DNA of 64,000 nt, taken from the NCBI GenBank assembly GCA_947492525.1, contig CANLNQ010000002.1:1-64000 (forward strand). The letters run 5' to 3'. The position numbers were made by a program, and so were the translations under genes. This document shows, piece after piece, positions 63,793 to 64,000 of this stretch (position 1 is the stretch's first letter; every line of letters starts with the position of its first letter). A model generated the notes under the pieces. The model was not told the origin of the DNA. It ran no database searches and worked only from the letters and a program-made list of their open reading frames with translations. The stretch is from an uncultured Granulosicoccus sp. Lineage in GTDB: Bacteria; Pseudomonadota; Gammaproteobacteria; Granulosicoccales; Granulosicoccaceae.

Positions 63793-64000
63793 ATGAGCAC
63801 TGCTGACACGATCAACGATATTCTGGTGGACGCGCTGGCGCCGCTGAGGCTCGATGTCATCAACGAGAGCCATATGCACAACGTGCCGCCCGGCTCGGAG
63901 AGTCACTTCAAGCTGGTGATCGTCAGTCCGGCGTTCGAAGGCCAGGGTCTGGTTGGCAGGCACCGGATGGTCAACAAGCTTCTGGCCGAACAGCTGCAGA
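63793..64000 (+). CDS. bolA: BolA family protein (3' partial)
   Basis: The first 69 residues of a BolA protein, cut by the right edge. It shows 'LDVINESHMHNVPPGSESHF' and 'LVGRHRMVNKLLAEQL', the BolA fold with the conserved His used with monothiol glutaredoxins in iron-sulfur trafficking. The start codon ATG 63793 lies 77 bases after slt. Confidence 0.93.
   Translation, partial: MSTADTINDILVDALAPLRLDVINESHMHNVPPGSESHFKLVIVSPAFEGQGLVGRHRMVNKLLAEQLQ

Overview
The window is about 64 kb of GC-rich, densely coding chromosome from a respiring gammaproteobacterium. Lineage evidence is gene order: rpsP-rimM-trmD-rplS, zapA-6S RNA-ygfA divergent from ygfB-pepP-ubiH, hslR-pcnB-folK, and a complete cbb3 oxidase locus (ccoNOQP-ccoG-ccoH plus ccoI-ccoS). 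The species cannot be fixed from sequence alone. Almost all genes look native. There are no insertion sequences, phage genes, CRISPR arrays, rRNA or recognisable tRNA genes.

Layout. 1-3.1 kb: the end of a DUF1127 protein behind a Ser-Gln microsatellite, a small secreted Cys-rich protein, and glutamine-dependent NAD synthetase. 3.1-14.9 kb: DUF2189 and DUF2788 membrane proteins, a TauE/SafE-type protein, the copper ATPase CcoI, CcoS, then ccoNOQP behind a perfect FNR box, ccoG, ccoH and two membrane proteins, one resembling a CbiM-type S-component. 15.0-21.5 kb: a glutamine-synthetase-like ligase, an aldehyde dehydrogenase and an iron alcohol dehydrogenase, followed by KefF and KefC. 21.6-30.1 kb: a NYN/LOTUS-type nuclease candidate, an ABC exporter whose two permeases carry C-terminal metallopeptidase-like domains (one intact, one degenerate), and a GGDEF-EAL protein. 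31-39.3 kb: metH after a long leader, the ribosomal/tRNA methylation operon, and htpG with a sigma-32-like promoter. 39.6-44.2 kb: two small cytochromes c, YcgL, Hsp15, poly(A) polymerase, FolK and a deoxynucleoside kinase. 44.6-48 kb: a response regulator and a CHASE2 histidine kinase. 48.2-57 kb: rpiA, ilvA, ygfA, 6S RNA, zapA, a zapB-like coiled coil, ygfB, pepP, ubiH and a ClC channel. 57-64 kb: a MetY-like sulfhydrylase, a hydrolase, adk, an RsmC-like methyltransferase, trhO, slt and the start of a bolA gene.

How it fits together. The left third builds and equips a high-affinity, oxygen-regulated cbb3 terminal oxidase. The next block looks like an amine or amino-alcohol catabolic module working through gamma-glutamyl intermediates, with a KefFC electrophile-gated potassium efflux system attached. 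The rest is mostly housekeeping.

The most unusual features are (1) paired ABC permease-peptidase fusions, (2) the ligase/dehydrogenase/Kef cluster, (3) a decayed tandem triplication of the ubiH 3' end that forms the upstream region of the ClC gene, and (4) a recurrent tendency to short tandem repeats (6, 7/10, 12 and 13 bp units) at gene ends, some translated into Ser-Gln or Asp-Ala runs.
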